A stretch of DNA of 64,000 bases from Janthinobacterium aquaticum. Its GTDB lineage: Bacteria; Pseudomonadota; Gammaproteobacteria; Burkholderiales; Burkholderiaceae_D. The notes beneath the pieces are model-generated. The model made no database searches. It was given only the letters and a program-made list of their open reading frames with translations, and was not told the DNA's origin. Numbering within the stretch: position 1 is the first letter of the stretch; each line of letters opens with the position of its first letter. A program made the position numbers and the translations under genes. Positions 45,354 through 55,174 of this stretch are shown here, piece after piece. Where the stretch lies: assembly GCF_009208565.1 (NCBI RefSeq), contig NZ_WFLK01000015.1, positions 124,001 through 188,000 on the forward strand. The letters run 5' to 3'.

Positions 45354-46804
45354 TGCTGAGTTTGTTTGCCTGTGCCTTCGGCCAGCAGCTTGCGTGCCAG
45401 CTGCAAACCTTCCACGATCACGCGGTATGCCTGGCGCCGGTTCTCTTCTTCGGGTGCGCGCAGCACATAGGACGGGTGGTAGACCGTAACGATCCAGCGG
45501 CCGTCATGCTGCAGCGGCGTGCCGATCAATGGTGTCATGGCGGCGCTGCCGTCCTGCAGGATCGATTTCAAGGCGGTGCTGCCCAGTGCCACGATCACTT
45601 GCGGCTTGACGCTGTGCAGTTCCTCTTCCAGCCAGTCGTGGCAGGCGGCAATTTCGCGCTGGGCCGGGGTCTTGTGCAGGCGGCGCTTGCCGCGCGGTTC
45701 CCATTTGAAGTGCTTGACGGCGTTAGTCAGATAGACGCTGTCGCGCGCCAGGCCTGCCTCCTGCATGGCACGTTCAAGCACCGCGCCGGCCGGCCCCACA
45801 AACGGCTGGCCGGCCAGGTCTTCCTGGTCGCCCGGCTGTTCCCCCACCAGCATGATGCGCGCATCGCGTGGGCCGGTGCCGGGCACGGCCTGGGTCGCGC
45901 TTTGCCACAGGTCGCAGCGGCGGCACTGGTCGAGCGTGCTGGCTTTGGCGCGGGCGGGCTGGGCGCGTTCGGGGCTAATCGGGATCATGGCGGCGCCCTG
46001 GCGCTGGCCGACCGTGGCGCTCTGGCCGGTGCGCCGCTCGCCATTGGCGGCGCTGCTGACCATGGCCGGCACGATGGCGCCCTCGGGCAGGTTTTTCCAG
46101 AAACGCGACGGAATATGGCTGCGCAACAGCTCGGCGTTCAGCCGCGCCGGATTGAAGATGCTGCGGTAATAGGTCAGCCACAGCGCTTCGCCGGCGTCGT
46201 CGATATCTGCCGCGCCGCGCATCAGGGCCGGTCCGGCATGCAGCGTGTGGCCGTCCCACAGCATGGAAGCATCGGGCGTGGCGATCAGCCAGCTGATGGA
46301 ACCCATGCGCCGCGCAAAATGGCGCGCCACCTGCGGCAGTACCTCGTGTGTGGGCTCGAACCAGGCCACGAAGCGCGGTGCGCCGGCCTCTGGCGGACGT
46401 TCGCGAAAACGCACATAGGCATGCATGTCGTGCTCTTCGCGGCGAACCGCCTTGGCCATGCCATGCAGGCGCGCACCATCGGCGTCGGCTGGCGACACCA
46501 CATCGTGCTCGCCACGCTGCCAGCGCCACAGCACCTTGTACAAAAAGGCCCAGCGGTCGGCCACGCTGAAGCAGGCTGCGCCTTCGAGCAGTTCGACCAG
46601 CTGGCGCGGCAGGTGCAGCGGCGGCGCGCAGCTGTCGTTGTTCGCTTCGGTTGGCGCGCCGGAAAACAGGTCGCCCTCGCCGGCTTGCGTCTGCCATTCG
46701 ATCTGTTCGGGCGGCACCTGGCGCGCCAGCAGGGCGCGCGCGGCCATGCGCCAGTCGGCAAACGACGGCACCAGCCGTACTACGCGACCGTCAAAGCCAC
46801 TCAT
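45317..46804 (-). CDS. udgX: UdgX-type uracil-DNA binding/glycosylase protein fused to a DUF4130 (TIGR03915) domain
   Basis: A 495-residue two-part protein. The N-terminal half (about residues 1-260) is the TIGR03915/DUF4130 domain found with DNA-repair radical SAM proteins. The C-terminal half (from about 290) is a family-4-like uracil-DNA glycosylase. It has cysteines of a 4Fe-4S cluster starting QCRRCDLW, active-site GEQPGDQEDLAGQPFVGPAG, and the UdgX-specific loop KRRLHKTP, whose histidine forms a covalent bond to the uracil site in mycobacterial UdgX. HPSYVLRA is the last motif. The ATG at 46804 overlaps the radical SAM stop as ATGA. The tail (QTQGQFRQTDTS) is encoded by an inverted-repeat element. 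Confidence 0.92.
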   Translation of the reverse strand: MSGFDGRVVRLVPSFADWRMAARALLARQVPPEQIEWQTQAGEGDLFSGAPTEANNDSCAPPLHLPRQLVELLEGAACFSVADRWAFLYKVLWRWQRGEHDVVSPADADGARLHGMAKAVRREEHDMHAYVRFRERPPEAGAPRFVAWFEPTHEVLPQVARHFARRMGSISWLIATPDASMLWDGHTLHAGPALMRGAADIDDAGEALWLTYYRSIFNPARLNAELLRSHIPSRFWKNLPEGAIVPAMVSSAANGERRTGQSATVGQRQGAAMIPISPERAQPARAKASTLDQCRRCDLWQSATQAVPGTGPRDARIMLVGEQPGDQEDLAGQPFVGPAGAVLERAMQEAGLARDSVYLTNAVKHFKWEPRGKRRLHKTPAQREIAACHDWLEEELHSVKPQVIVALGSTALKSILQDGSAAMTPLIGTPLQHDGRWIVTVYHPSYVLRAPEEENRRQAYRVIVEGLQLARKLLAEGTGKQTQQTQGQFRQTDTS

Positions 46805-48033
46805 GCGGCCTGCAGTTCCGGCCACAGATTCATCTGCTGCGGCGCCTCGGCCATGCTGCGCCGCAATTGCTCGGACGGCGTAGTGTCGCGCGCGGGAAAG
46901 TAGTCGGCGGTGATGATAAAGGGCGAGATTTTTTTCATGCTGCAGCGCAGGCGTGACAGGTCGGCATAGCGCACCTGGCGCAAGCGGCGCAATTCAACAA
47001 TGCGCTGCGCATTGCGCAGGCCGATGCCGGGCACGCGCGCGATCATGTGCGGCGGCGCCAGGTTCAGGTCGAGCGGAAAATGTTCGCGGTGGGCCAGCGC
47101 CCAGGCCAGCTTGGGGTCGATATCGAGCGCCAGGTTGCCGCCGCTGGCCGGCAGCAGTTCGCTGGCCTGAAAACCGTAGCTACGCAGCAGAAAGTCAGCC
47201 TGGTACAAACGGTGTTCGCGCAGCATCGGCGGCGGCGCCAGCGGCACGCTTTTCGGGCTGTGGGGAATCGGACTGAAGGCCGAGTAGTACACGCGCTTGA
47301 GCTTGTAGCTGCCGTACAGGGTTTCGGCCGTATTGAGAATTTGCTGGTCGTCGCTGGCGTCGGCGCCAACGATCATCTGCGTGCTCTGGCCGGCCGGCGC
47401 AAAGCGCGGCGACTTGGGTTCCTCGGCCTTTTCATCGAGCTTGCGGCGGATCGAGCCCATCGCCAGCTTGATGGTGTGCACGCTTTTTTCCGGTGCCAGC
47501 TTCTGTACGCTGTCCTGCGTCGGCAGTTCGATATTGACGCTCAAGCGGTCGGCATAGCGCCCGGCGGCCGCAATCAAGGCTGGGTCGGCGTCGGGGATGG
47601 TTTTCAGGTGGATATAGCCGCGGAACTGGTGCACTTCGCGCAGCTCGCGCGCCACCTGCACCAGCTGCTCCATGGTGTAGTCGGCCGACTGGATAATGCC
47701 GGAGCTTAAAAACAGGCCGTCGATATAGTTGCGCAGGTAAAAGTCGGCGGTCAATTTCACCACTTCGGCCACCGTAAAGCGCGCCCGCGGTACATTGGAG
47801 GTGCGGCGGTTGACGCAGTACTGGCAGTCGTACAGGCAGTAATTGGTCAGCAGTATCTTGAGCAGCGAGACGCAGCGCCCGTCCGGCGTATAGCTGTGAC
47901 AGATGCCCATGCCGCTGCTGGCGCCAAAGCCCTCCTTGCCGATGGAATTGCGCTTGGGCGCACCGCTGCTGGCGCATGATGCGTCGTACTTGGCTGCGTC
48001 GGCCAGGATTTCCAGTTTGTCCGTCAATTCCAT
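46801..48033 (-). CDS. Putative DNA modification/repair radical SAM protein (TIGR03916 type)
   Basis: A 410-residue radical SAM enzyme. The cluster motif TNYCLYDCQYC (CxxxCxxC) is at about residues 85-95, preceded by SSGMGICHSYTPDGRC. A C-terminal helix-hairpin-helix, ARVPGIGLRNAQRIVELRRL, suggests DNA binding. It is always found beside the UdgX/DUF4130 partner, as here (4-nt overlap); the reaction is unknown. The start at 48033 (MELTDKLEIL) was preferred to one 26 codons upstream, because that extension would cover the LexA operator. A near-consensus LexA box 13 bp upstream of the start indicates SOS control of the pair. Confidence 0.92.
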   Translation of the reverse strand: MELTDKLEILADAAKYDASCASSGAPKRNSIGKEGFGASSGMGICHSYTPDGRCVSLLKILLTNYCLYDCQYCVNRRTSNVPRARFTVAEVVKLTADFYLRNYIDGLFLSSGIIQSADYTMEQLVQVARELREVHQFRGYIHLKTIPDADPALIAAAGRYADRLSVNIELPTQDSVQKLAPEKSVHTIKLAMGSIRRKLDEKAEEPKSPRFAPAGQSTQMIVGADASDDQQILNTAETLYGSYKLKRVYYSAFSPIPHSPKSVPLAPPPMLREHRLYQADFLLRSYGFQASELLPASGGNLALDIDPKLAWALAHREHFPLDLNLAPPHMIARVPGIGLRNAQRIVELRRLRQVRYADLSRLRCSMKKISPFIITADYFPARDTTPSEQLRRSMAEAPQQMNLWPELQAA

Positions 48034-48045
48034 GGGCCACCTCGA

Positions 48046-48065
48046 TACTGTATTTATATACAGTA
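48046..48065. promoter_or_regulatory. LexA operator (SOS box)
   Basis: TACTGTATTTATATACAGTA differs from the E. coli consensus TACTGTATATATATACAGTA at one inner base and has the full CTGT-N8-ACAG core. It lies 13 bp upstream of the radical SAM start codon, where it would block that promoter. Confidence 0.88.
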
Positions 48066-48118
48066 TATCAGGGAAGTGCAAGCCATTGTTGTATTGCTTG
48101 ACCAGCTGCATGGCAGGA

Positions 48119-48142
48119 CGCTATATATAAGTGTATATTACG
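48119..48142. promoter_or_regulatory. ModE operator upstream of modA
   Basis: CGCTATATA at 48119-48127, six bases, then TATATTACG at 48134-48142 form an inverted repeat close to the E. coli ModE box (CGCTATATA-N6-TATATAACG), with one mismatch. It is 31 bp upstream of the modA ATG, so molybdate-loaded ModE would repress the operon that encodes it. Confidence 0.82.
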
Positions 48143-48173
48143 CTCCTGTCTGCCATCACACCAAGGACCGATC

Positions 48174-48923
48174 ATGCGTTTCGCCCCTCTTGCCGCTTTC
48201 CTCAGTGCCGCCCTGCTTGCCACCTCCGCCAGCGCTGGCGAAGTGGTGGTCTCGGCCGCAGCCAGCCTGACCAATGCTTTCAGGGATGCCGCGCAAAGCT
48301 ATGAAGCGCAGTATCCCGGCAGCAAGGTTTCGCTGAACTTTGCTGCGTCCGGCGTGTTGCTGCAGCAGATCGTCAAGGGTGCACCGGTCGACGTGTTTGC
48401 CTCGGCCGACCAGGAAACCATGGACCAGGCGCAGAAACAGGGGTTGATATTGCCGGCCGACCGTCTTGATTTTGTGAGCAACAGCCTGGTGCTGATCGTG
48501 CCGGCCGACAGCAAGCTCGGTATCAAAAACCTCAATGACCTGGCCGGCAAGAGTGTGACGCGGGTGGCGATTGCCAATCCGGCCAGCGTACCGGTCGGCC
48601 GCTATTCGGAAGGCGCGCTGAAGAAAGTGAACCTGTGGGACAGCGTGCAGCCCAAGGCGATCAGCACGCAAAACGTGCGCCAGTCGCTCGACTACGTGGC
48701 GCGCGGTGAAGTCGACGCCGGCTTCGTGTATGGCACCGACGCGGCCATCATGAAGGACAAGGTCAAGGTGGTCTACGAGGTGCCCTTGGCGTCGCCGGTG
48801 CTCTATCCGATCGCCGCCATCAAGGGCAACAGCAATACGGCTGAAGCCAAGCGCTTCATCAGCTATCTGCAAACGGTGCCGGCGCAGGCCATTCTGGCCA
48901 AATACGGCTTCAAGAAGCCGTAA
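48174..48923 (+). CDS. modA: Molybdate ABC transporter, periplasmic binding protein
   Basis: A 249-residue type 2 binding protein. The Sec signal peptide is cleaved near ASA-GEVVV. AAASLTNAFRDAA and NFAASGVLLQQIVKGAPVDVFASADQ are the oxyanion-binding signatures of ModA, which carries molybdate or tungstate to ModB. It starts the modABC-modE operon. The next gene begins 6 nt downstream. A ModE-like operator precedes it. Confidence 0.94.
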   Translation: MRFAPLAAFLSAALLATSASAGEVVVSAAASLTNAFRDAAQSYEAQYPGSKVSLNFAASGVLLQQIVKGAPVDVFASADQETMDQAQKQGLILPADRLDFVSNSLVLIVPADSKLGIKNLNDLAGKSVTRVAIANPASVPVGRYSEGALKKVNLWDSVQPKAISTQNVRQSLDYVARGEVDAGFVYGTDAAIMKDKVKVVYEVPLASPVLYPIAAIKGNSNTAEAKRFISYLQTVPAQAILAKYGFKKP

Positions 48924-48929
48924 GCGGGC

Positions 48930-49601
48930 ATGGATGTCGCGTGGACCGCGCTGGCCCTGTCGCTCAAAGTAGCGGCCTGGGCCACGGCGCTCAATTTGCT
49001 GCTGGGCATCGGCACCGGCTATCTGCTGGCGCGCGCGCGCTTTCCCGGACGTAACCTGCTGGATGCTTTGCTGACGCTGCCAATGGTGATGCCGCCCACC
49101 GTGCTCGGCTACTATCTGCTGGTGCTGCTGGGCCGGCGCGGCCCGCTCGGCATCTGGCTGCAGGAACACTTCGGCATCAACCTGATCTTTACCTGGCAGG
49201 GCGCAGTGATCGCCTCGACTGTGGTGGCCTTTCCGCTGGTGTTCAAGCCGGCGCGCGCTGCCTTTGAAGCCGTCGATGGCCAGTTGGAACAGGCCGCACG
49301 CGTGCTGGGTGTGTCGGAAATGGCGATTTTTTTTCGCGTCACATTGCCCCTGGCCTGGCGCGGCATCCTGGCCGGCGTGCTGCTTGGTTTTGTGCGCGCA
49401 CTGGGCGAGTTTGGCGCAACGCTGATGGTGGCCGGCAGCATTCCGGGCAAGACGCAGACGCTGTCGGTGGCCGTGTATGAAGCGGTGCAGGCGGGCCAGG
49501 ATGAGTCGGCCAATATGCTGGTATTGATTACCTCCATCGTGTGCATCGTGGTGCTGCTGGCGGCCGGCCGACTGGCGCCCGGGCGCATCGTACACAAATG
49601 A
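48930..49601 (+). CDS. modB: Molybdate ABC transporter, permease
   Basis: A 223-residue permease with five or six membrane helices. The cytoplasmic EAA loop RALGEFGATLMVAGSIPG contacts ModC. LLTLPMVMPPTVLGYYLLVLLGRRGPLG is typical of ModB. The stop overlaps modC as ATGA (49598-49601). Confidence 0.94.
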   Translation: MDVAWTALALSLKVAAWATALNLLLGIGTGYLLARARFPGRNLLDALLTLPMVMPPTVLGYYLLVLLGRRGPLGIWLQEHFGINLIFTWQGAVIASTVVAFPLVFKPARAAFEAVDGQLEQAARVLGVSEMAIFFRVTLPLAWRGILAGVLLGFVRALGEFGATLMVAGSIPGKTQTLSVAVYEAVQAGQDESANMLVLITSIVCIVVLLAAGRLAPGRIVHK

Positions 49602-50302
49602 CGCCCATGCAACTCGACCTCGATATCCGCGCCACCTTGCGTTCCGGCAAACGCAGTTTCACGCTACGCGTGCAATGCGTGTCGAACAGCCAGCGCATTG
49701 CCGTGTTCGGCCCTTCGGGCGCCGGCAAGAGCATGACTCTGAAAGCGATTGCCGGCCTGTTTACGCCCGAGGCCGGCCATATCCGCCTGAACGGACGCAC
49801 GCTGTTTGATTCTGCCGCCGGCATCAACCTGGCGCCGCAGCAGCGCAACGTCGCCTACCTGTTCCAGGACTACGCGCTGTTTCCACACCTGACGGTGCGC
49901 CAGAACGTGGGCTTCGGCCTGGCGCGCGGCTGGTTCAATCCGCGTGCGCGGGCGCGCCATGACAAGGTCGAGCACTGGCTGGCGGCGTTTCATCTGCAGG
50001 AGCTGGCGCACCAGTATCCCGACGAGTTGTCCGGAGGCCAGCGCCAGCGTGTGGCGCTGGCAAGGGCACTGGTGTCGGACCCGGCCGCCCTGTTGCTCGA
50101 CGAGCCGTTTGCCGCGCTCGATCCCGCATTGCGTGTCAAAATGCGCAAGGAACTGAGCCAGTGGCAAGAGCGCCTGGGCGTGCCGATGATCCTGATCACG
50201 CATGACCCGGAAGACGTGCGCCTGCTGGGCGAACATGTACTGACGCTGCGCGACGGACAGATCGACAGCGGACAAACACCATGGGAAGAACAAATTGGAT
50301 AA
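49598..50302 (+). CDS. modC: Molybdate ABC transporter, ATPase (short form without TOBE/Mop domain)
   Basis: A 234-residue ATPase. Walker A is GPSGAGKSMTLKAIAGLF, the Q-loop region is RNVAYLFQDYALFPHLTVRQNV, the signature is LSGGQRQRVALARAL, and Walker B is LLLDEPFAALDP. E. coli ModC is about 350 residues with a C-terminal Mop domain that senses molybdate; that domain is absent here, and the gene ends soon after the H-loop (LITHDPEDV). Regulation may therefore rest on ModE. The start at 49598 (MTPMQLDLDI) is set by the ATGA overlap, and upstream in-frame codons are inside modB. It overlaps modE by 8 nt. Confidence 0.92.
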   Translation: MTPMQLDLDIRATLRSGKRSFTLRVQCVSNSQRIAVFGPSGAGKSMTLKAIAGLFTPEAGHIRLNGRTLFDSAAGINLAPQQRNVAYLFQDYALFPHLTVRQNVGFGLARGWFNPRARARHDKVEHWLAAFHLQELAHQYPDELSGGQRQRVALARALVSDPAALLLDEPFAALDPALRVKMRKELSQWQERLGVPMILITHDPEDVRLLGEHVLTLRDGQIDSGQTPWEEQIG

Positions 50303-51104
50303 GACAGGAATCGGCCTGCAAGGTTCGGTATGGATGACGGTCGGCGGCGAGAACCTGGGCGGCGCCAGCCGCGTGCAGCTGCTGGGCGCCATCGGTGAAT
50401 GCGGCTCGATCACGCAGGCGGCCAAGCTGGTCAAGATGAGCTACAAGGCGGCCTGGGATGCGATCGACGCGATGAACAATCTGGCTGGCGAGCCGCTGGT
50501 CGAGCGCCTGACCGGCGGCAAGGGCGGCGGCGGCACGCGCCTGACGCCGCGCGGGCGGCAACTGGTCGACAATTTTCAGGTTATCGAACGCGAGCATGCG
50601 CGTTATTTGCAGCAGCTCGAAAGCCAGGCCGAGGGCATTGCAGACGACCTTTTACTGATCAGGAGAATGGCCATGAAAACCACCGCACGCAATCAATTCC
50701 TGGGCAAGGTCACGCAACTGACCACTGGCGCCGTCAATGATGAAGTCACCCTGACCCTGCCGGGTGGCCAGCAGATCGTGGCAGTCGTCACGCAAGGCAG
50801 CAGCGCCAGCTTGGGCCTGGGGCCCGGCGTTGAAGCGTTTGCGCTGATCAAGGCGTCGTCGATCATCCTGGTCACCGACACCGAGGGCGCGCGCTTCTCG
50901 GCGCGCAACCAGCTGAGCGGCGCGGTCACCCGCGTGCAGACCGGCGCCGTCAATACCGAAGTGGTGCTCGACCTGCCAGCCGGCGGCACGATTGCCGCCA
51001 TTATCACCAACCAGAGCAGCAGCGACCTGGGCATCGAAGTGGGCCGCAGCGTGACGGCCATCTTCAAGGCATCGAGCGTGATCCTGGGCGTGCCCGCCGC
51101 CTAG
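50295..51104 (+). CDS. modE: Molybdate-responsive regulator ModE with two Mop domains
   Basis: A 269-residue regulator. The N-terminal LysR-like winged helix ([46 protein letters not shown]) is followed by two tandem Mop (TOBE) domains. The first begins [22 protein letters not shown] and the second [22 protein letters not shown], and these bind molybdate. The start is probably TTG at 50295, inside the end of modC; I see no better ATG. The position at the end of modABC is a common betaproteobacterial order. A ModE-type operator lies before modA. Its stop overlaps the convergent kinase gene by 4 nt. Confidence 0.9.
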   Translation: MDKTGIGLQGSVWMTVGGENLGGASRVQLLGAIGECGSITQAAKLVKMSYKAAWDAIDAMNNLAGEPLVERLTGGKGGGGTRLTPRGRQLVDNFQVIEREHARYLQQLESQAEGIADDLLLIRRMAMKTTARNQFLGKVTQLTTGAVNDEVTLTLPGGQQIVAVVTQGSSASLGLGPGVEAFALIKASSIILVTDTEGARFSARNQLSGAVTRVQTGAVNTEVVLDLPAGGTIAAIITNQSSSDLGIEVGRSVTAIFKASSVILGVPAA

Positions 51105-54100
51105 TCTTCGAGGTGCGCCAGCCACTCGCGCGCTGCGGCCAGCGCCTGCTGCAGTTCGTGTTCGGTGGCGGCCAGCAGCGCCGGCACTTCTTCCAGGCGG
51201 CCGGCGTCGATCGCTTCTTCGGTGGCAAAGGCGGTGCGGATCAGGCGCTTGGTGCCCAGGGTGCCGACCGAGCCGCGCAGGCTGTGCAGGATGCGCCCGA
51301 CATCGCTGTGGCGCCCGGCCTGCAGCGCCGTTTCAGCGTCGCGCATCGGCGTCATATCCTTGTTCAGCGCGTCTTCCACCATGCGCCGCAGTACGCCCCT
51401 GCCCTTGGCGTCCTTGCCCATCACGCGCATCAGCGGCGCCATGGAAAACACCTCTTCATCGACGACTGCGGCAGGCTTGGCCGGCAGCGCCTGCGGGCGC
51501 CTGGGCAGGTGGCGCACGATCACTTCCATCATCTCTTCCACCACCACCGGCTTGGCGATAAAGTCGGTAATGCCTGCCGTCATGCAGCGCTCGCGCTCGG
51601 AGGCCAGCACGCCGGCCGTCATGGCGATCACCGGCAGGGTCAGGCGCAGTTCGGTGCGGATCAGATGGGTGGCGCTGAAGCCGTCCATGATGGGCATCTG
51701 CATGTCCATCAGCACGATGTCATAACGCAAGGATTCCATGCGCAGCCGTTCGACCGCCTGCAGGCCGTCGCCGACCACGTCAAGCGTGGCGCCCATGTGC
51801 TCGAGGATGCCGCGCGCTACCGCCTGGTTCAGGTGGTTGTCTTCGACCAGCAGGAAATGCACGCCGGCCAGTTCGGTGCCGGCCGGCTTGTGCTGCACCT
51901 GGCCGTCGCCATCGTGCTTGGCGATCAGCGCCTGGTGTAGCGCATCGAACAGGCTCGAACCGGTAATCGGCTTCATCAGCACCACATCGGCTTCGGCAGC
52001 GCTCGAGATTTCTTCCAGGTGGTTGCGTGCAAACGCGTTGACCATCACCACGATGGGCTGGCGCTGGCCGCTGGCGGCCTGGCGGATCGCCTTGGCCGTG
52101 GCCAGGCCGTCCATCACCGGCATATGCCAGTCGGCCAGCACCACGTCATACGGCTGTTGTCCTGCCAGCCGTTCGCGGTACAGTTCAATCGCGGCAAAGC
52201 CGGAATCGACTTCATCGGCGCTCCAGCCCCATGCCTCGATCAGCTTGACGATCAGTTCGCGCGTGGTGCGGTTGTCATCGGCCACCAGCAGGCGCAACTG
52301 GCCCAGCGCCGGCTTGCGCCGCTCTTCCGCCGGCTGTGCCAGCACCTCGAACGGCACCGCAAACCAGAAGCGGCTGCCCTTGCCTTCGCTGCTGGCCACG
52401 GCGATTTCGCCGCCCATCATGCGGATCAGGTGCTTGCTGATAGCCAGCCCCAGGCCAGTGCCGCCAAAGCGGCGTGTAATGCTCTGGTCGCCCTGCGAGA
52501 AGGCAGTAAACAACTGTTCCTGCTGCTGCAGCGTCATGCCGATGCCGGTGTCGCGCACTTCGAAGCGCAGCCAGGTGCGCTGCTGGTCGCTGTCTTCCAC
52601 GCTGACAGCCACCACCACTTCGCCGCTTTCGGTAAATTTGATGGCGTTGCCGGCCAGGTTGACCAGGATCTGCTGCAGGCGCTGGGCGTCGCCAAGCAGG
52701 CGACGCGGTACATTCGGTTCGACCGCAATGGCCAGTTCCAGTTCCTTTTCACCGGCGTTCATGGTCATGGTGGTGGCCAGTGTATTCATCACCTCGTCGA
52801 GGTCGAATTCAATCGGCGACAGGTCCATGCGGCGCGCCTCGATCTTGGAAAAGTCGAGTACATCGTTAAGGATGCCCAGCAGCGACTGGCCGGCCACGCG
52901 CACCATGGTCAGGTATTTGCGCTGTTCGGTGTCGAGCCTGGTATTGCCCAGCAAATACACCATGCCCAGCACGGCGTTCAGCGGTGTACGGATCTCATGG
53001 CTCATATTGGCCACGAAATCGCTTTTGGCGCGGTTGGCTGCTTCGGCGCGGTCGCGTTCGAGTTCCAGTTCGTCGGCGCGTGTTTCGACTTCCTGCTGCA
53101 GGCGGTCGCGCTCGCTCATCAGGCCGTTGAAGGCTTCGGTCAGCTGGCCTACTTCGTCGCGTTGCAGTACCGGCACCGGCGTAAAGCGGCTGCCGCTGGC
53201 GCGCATGGCCAGCAGGGTGTCGCGCAGGCGCACCAGCGGCGAGAGCAGCCGCACGGTGACCCAGCCCAGTACGGCGGCCGCCAGCAGCGAGGCCAGTACA
53301 CTCCACAGTATCAGGCGGTACAGCACGCCGTTGAACGGTTCGAAAGCGTCTGTGACGGGCAAGGAAGCAGCCAGCAGCCAGTTGACCGATTTCAATCGCC
53401 TGAAGCTGTTGACGCCGGTAACGCCCTGGCTGTTGGTGCTGACCATGCTGCCCTCGCCGTCTTCCTTGAGCAGCTGGGTGGTGGTGATATTGGCAGTGGG
53501 TATACGTGGCTTGAGCAGGCGGCTGGCATCGGGGTGCAGCACGTAGCGCGGTTCGGTTTCGCGCGTGAGGATAAAGTAAAAGCCGTTCTTGCCCACTTTG
53601 GCGGTGCGCAGCTTGCCCAGCATATTGTCCTTGTACAGGCGCAGGACGCCGATCACCACGCCGGCCACTTCACCATCTTGATCGAGCACGGGCGCGATCA
53701 TCTGCACGATCGGCTGGTGGCTGGTCTTGCCCAGGATGGGTTCGGTAATCATGGCCTTGCGGGTGCGCATGATGGTCTGGAAATAAGCCCGGTCGGCCAC
53801 GTCGACACCGTTGCGCGCCTTGACCTCGGGCACATCGGCTACCACCTTGCCTTGCGCATCGAGCACGATGACATCGTCAAACAGCGACAGCATGGCGCGC
53901 TGGGTGTAGTACTCGCGCAGCTGGGCCGGATTATCCATCAGCGCCAGCGGCTGGCGCCGCGCCGTCTCGCTGATAATGTCGAGCAGCATGCCCAGTTTGT
54001 CGTCAAGCTCGTCAGCCGTACGTTCGATCATCGCCGTTTGCTGGCTCAGCAGCACCTGCGTAAAATCGTCGCGCATGCGCTGCACCTGGATCGTGGTGAC

Positions 54101-54172
54101 CAGCGCAATCATGGCAATCGAGATCAGACTGGTAGCCAGCGCGACTTTGACTTTAATGCCGAGAGGCTTCAT
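51101..54172 (-). CDS. Hybrid sensor histidine kinase with dCache, two receiver and one Hpt domain
   Basis: A 1023-residue kinase. Two membrane helices flank a periplasmic dCache sensor (about residues 35-280: [25 protein letters not shown]). A HAMP-like linker leads to the kinase H-box [19 protein letters not shown] and an ATPase domain with [21 protein letters not shown]. Two receiver domains follow ([17 protein letters not shown] and [18 protein letters not shown]), then a C-terminal Hpt domain with the phospho-His in [13 protein letters not shown]. All phosphorelay parts up to the Hpt are in one protein; the final response regulator is elsewhere. The ATG at 54172 follows AAGGAAAAT, and the 21-residue longer form lacks support. 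The signal is probably a small organic molecule, by dCache precedent. Confidence 0.93.
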   Translation of the reverse strand: MKPLGIKVKVALATSLISIAMIALVTTIQVQRMRDDFTQVLLSQQTAMIERTADELDDKLGMLLDIISETARRQPLALMDNPAQLREYYTQRAMLSLFDDVIVLDAQGKVVADVPEVKARNGVDVADRAYFQTIMRTRKAMITEPILGKTSHQPIVQMIAPVLDQDGEVAGVVIGVLRLYKDNMLGKLRTAKVGKNGFYFILTRETEPRYVLHPDASRLLKPRIPTANITTTQLLKEDGEGSMVSTNSQGVTGVNSFRRLKSVNWLLAASLPVTDAFEPFNGVLYRLILWSVLASLLAAAVLGWVTVRLLSPLVRLRDTLLAMRASGSRFTPVPVLQRDEVGQLTEAFNGLMSERDRLQQEVETRADELELERDRAEAANRAKSDFVANMSHEIRTPLNAVLGMVYLLGNTRLDTEQRKYLTMVRVAGQSLLGILNDVLDFSKIEARRMDLSPIEFDLDEVMNTLATTMTMNAGEKELELAIAVEPNVPRRLLGDAQRLQQILVNLAGNAIKFTESGEVVVAVSVEDSDQQRTWLRFEVRDTGIGMTLQQQEQLFTAFSQGDQSITRRFGGTGLGLAISKHLIRMMGGEIAVASSEGKGSRFWFAVPFEVLAQPAEERRKPALGQLRLLVADDNRTTRELIVKLIEAWGWSADEVDSGFAAIELYRERLAGQQPYDVVLADWHMPVMDGLATAKAIRQAASGQRQPIVVMVNAFARNHLEEISSAAEADVVLMKPITGSSLFDALHQALIAKHDGDGQVQHKPAGTELAGVHFLLVEDNHLNQAVARGILEHMGATLDVVGDGLQAVERLRMESLRYDIVLMDMQMPIMDGFSATHLIRTELRLTLPVIAMTAGVLASERERCMTAGITDFIAKPVVVEEMMEVIVRHLPRRPQALPAKPAAVVDEEVFSMAPLMRVMGKDAKGRGVLRRMVEDALNKDMTPMRDAETALQAGRHSDVGRILHSLRGSVGTLGTKRLIRTAFATEEAIDAGRLEEVPALLAATEHELQQALAAAREWLAHLED

Positions 54173-54399
54173 ATTTTCCTTTTCAAAAGCGAGCGGCACG
54201 GCTGCAGATAATGCTGCCAGGAATTTTCCTATCATTGCAGCAGCTTGGCAAGTTCAGGCGCCTGGCGTGTCGCGCCAGTGGTGATGTTGCCATAGAAATA
54301 AATGAAATACAGCTTTATTGCCAGGAATTGAGATCAAATAGGCACAAGCAAGCGTACTTTGCAGTAAACTCATTGTTGTATTTTCTTAAAGGTACTGCC

Positions 54400-55158
54400 A
54401 TGACACCAGAGTTACTGTCCCCAACCCCGCCCACCCTGAACGTGGAGGCGCTGCGCGCGCGCTGTTCGACCTGCAGCATGCACCAGCTGTGCCTGCCCAT
54501 GGGACTCGATGTGGGCGATATGGACAGGCTCGACCAGATTATCGGCCGCCGCCGCAAGGTCGCGCGCGGGGCGTCGCTGTTTCGTATCGGCGACTCGTTC
54601 CAGAACCTGTATGCGATACGCCTGGGCCACTTCAAGACCTACCAGATCAATCCGGGCGGCGAAGAACAGGTGACGGGTTTCCAGATGGCCGGCGAGCTGC
54701 TGGGCATGGACGCCATCAGCGCCGACCGCCACCATTGCAATGCGGTGGCGCTGGAAGACAGCGAAGTGTGCGAGATTCCGTTTGCCAGCCTGGAGCAGCT
54801 GCTCGGTAATATGCCGACCCTGCTGCGCCATTTCCACCGCATGATGAGCCAGGAAATCACGCGTGAGCAAAGCGTCATGCTGTTGCTCGGCAATATGCAG
54901 GCCACGCAGCGCTTTGCCGCCTTTATCGTCAACCTGGCGTCGCGCTACGAGGCGCGCGGCTACTCGGGCAACAACTTCCAGCTGCGCATGTCGCGCGAGG
55001 AAATCGGCAATTACCTGGGACTGACGATCGAAAGCGTCAGCCGCCTGTTGTCGAAGTTCAAAAAAGAAGGCTGGCTGCGCGTCTCGAACCGCGAGATCGA
55101 GATTTTGCAACCAGCCAAACTGAAGGCCATTACGGCCGGTACCGATACCTGCAAATAA
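54400..55158 (+). CDS. fnr: FNR oxygen-sensing transcriptional regulator
   Basis: A 252-residue Crp/Fnr-family protein. The N-terminal cluster ligands CSTCSMHQLC (CX2CX5C) and a fourth cysteine in DRHHCNAVAL hold an oxygen-labile 4Fe-4S cluster. The C-terminal helix-turn-helix MSREEIGNYLGLTIESVSRLLSKF carries the E-SR recognition residues of FNR. The ATG at 54400 (MTPELLSP) follows AAAGG; the longer ORF upstream is not supported. It is convergent with fixH and the cbb3 operon, which has an FNR box, so it is the likely activator of that operon in low oxygen. Confidence 0.95.
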   Translation: MTPELLSPTPPTLNVEALRARCSTCSMHQLCLPMGLDVGDMDRLDQIIGRRRKVARGASLFRIGDSFQNLYAIRLGHFKTYQINPGGEEQVTGFQMAGELLGMDAISADRHHCNAVALEDSEVCEIPFASLEQLLGNMPTLLRHFHRMMSQEITREQSVMLLLGNMQATQRFAAFIVNLASRYEARGYSGNNFQLRMSREEIGNYLGLTIESVSRLLSKFKKEGWLRVSNREIEILQPAKLKAITAGTDTCK

Positions 55159-55174
55159 AGCGGGCGTCGTGGTC

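Noticed and set aside
47432..48040. Alternative-frame ORF inside the radical SAM gene
   Set aside because: It has no motif and is fully covered by the well supported radical SAM frame.
54211..54399. 63-codon N-terminal extension of fnr
   Set aside because: It lacks similarity to FNR, precedes a good ribosome site at 54390-54392, and includes AT-rich promoter DNA.
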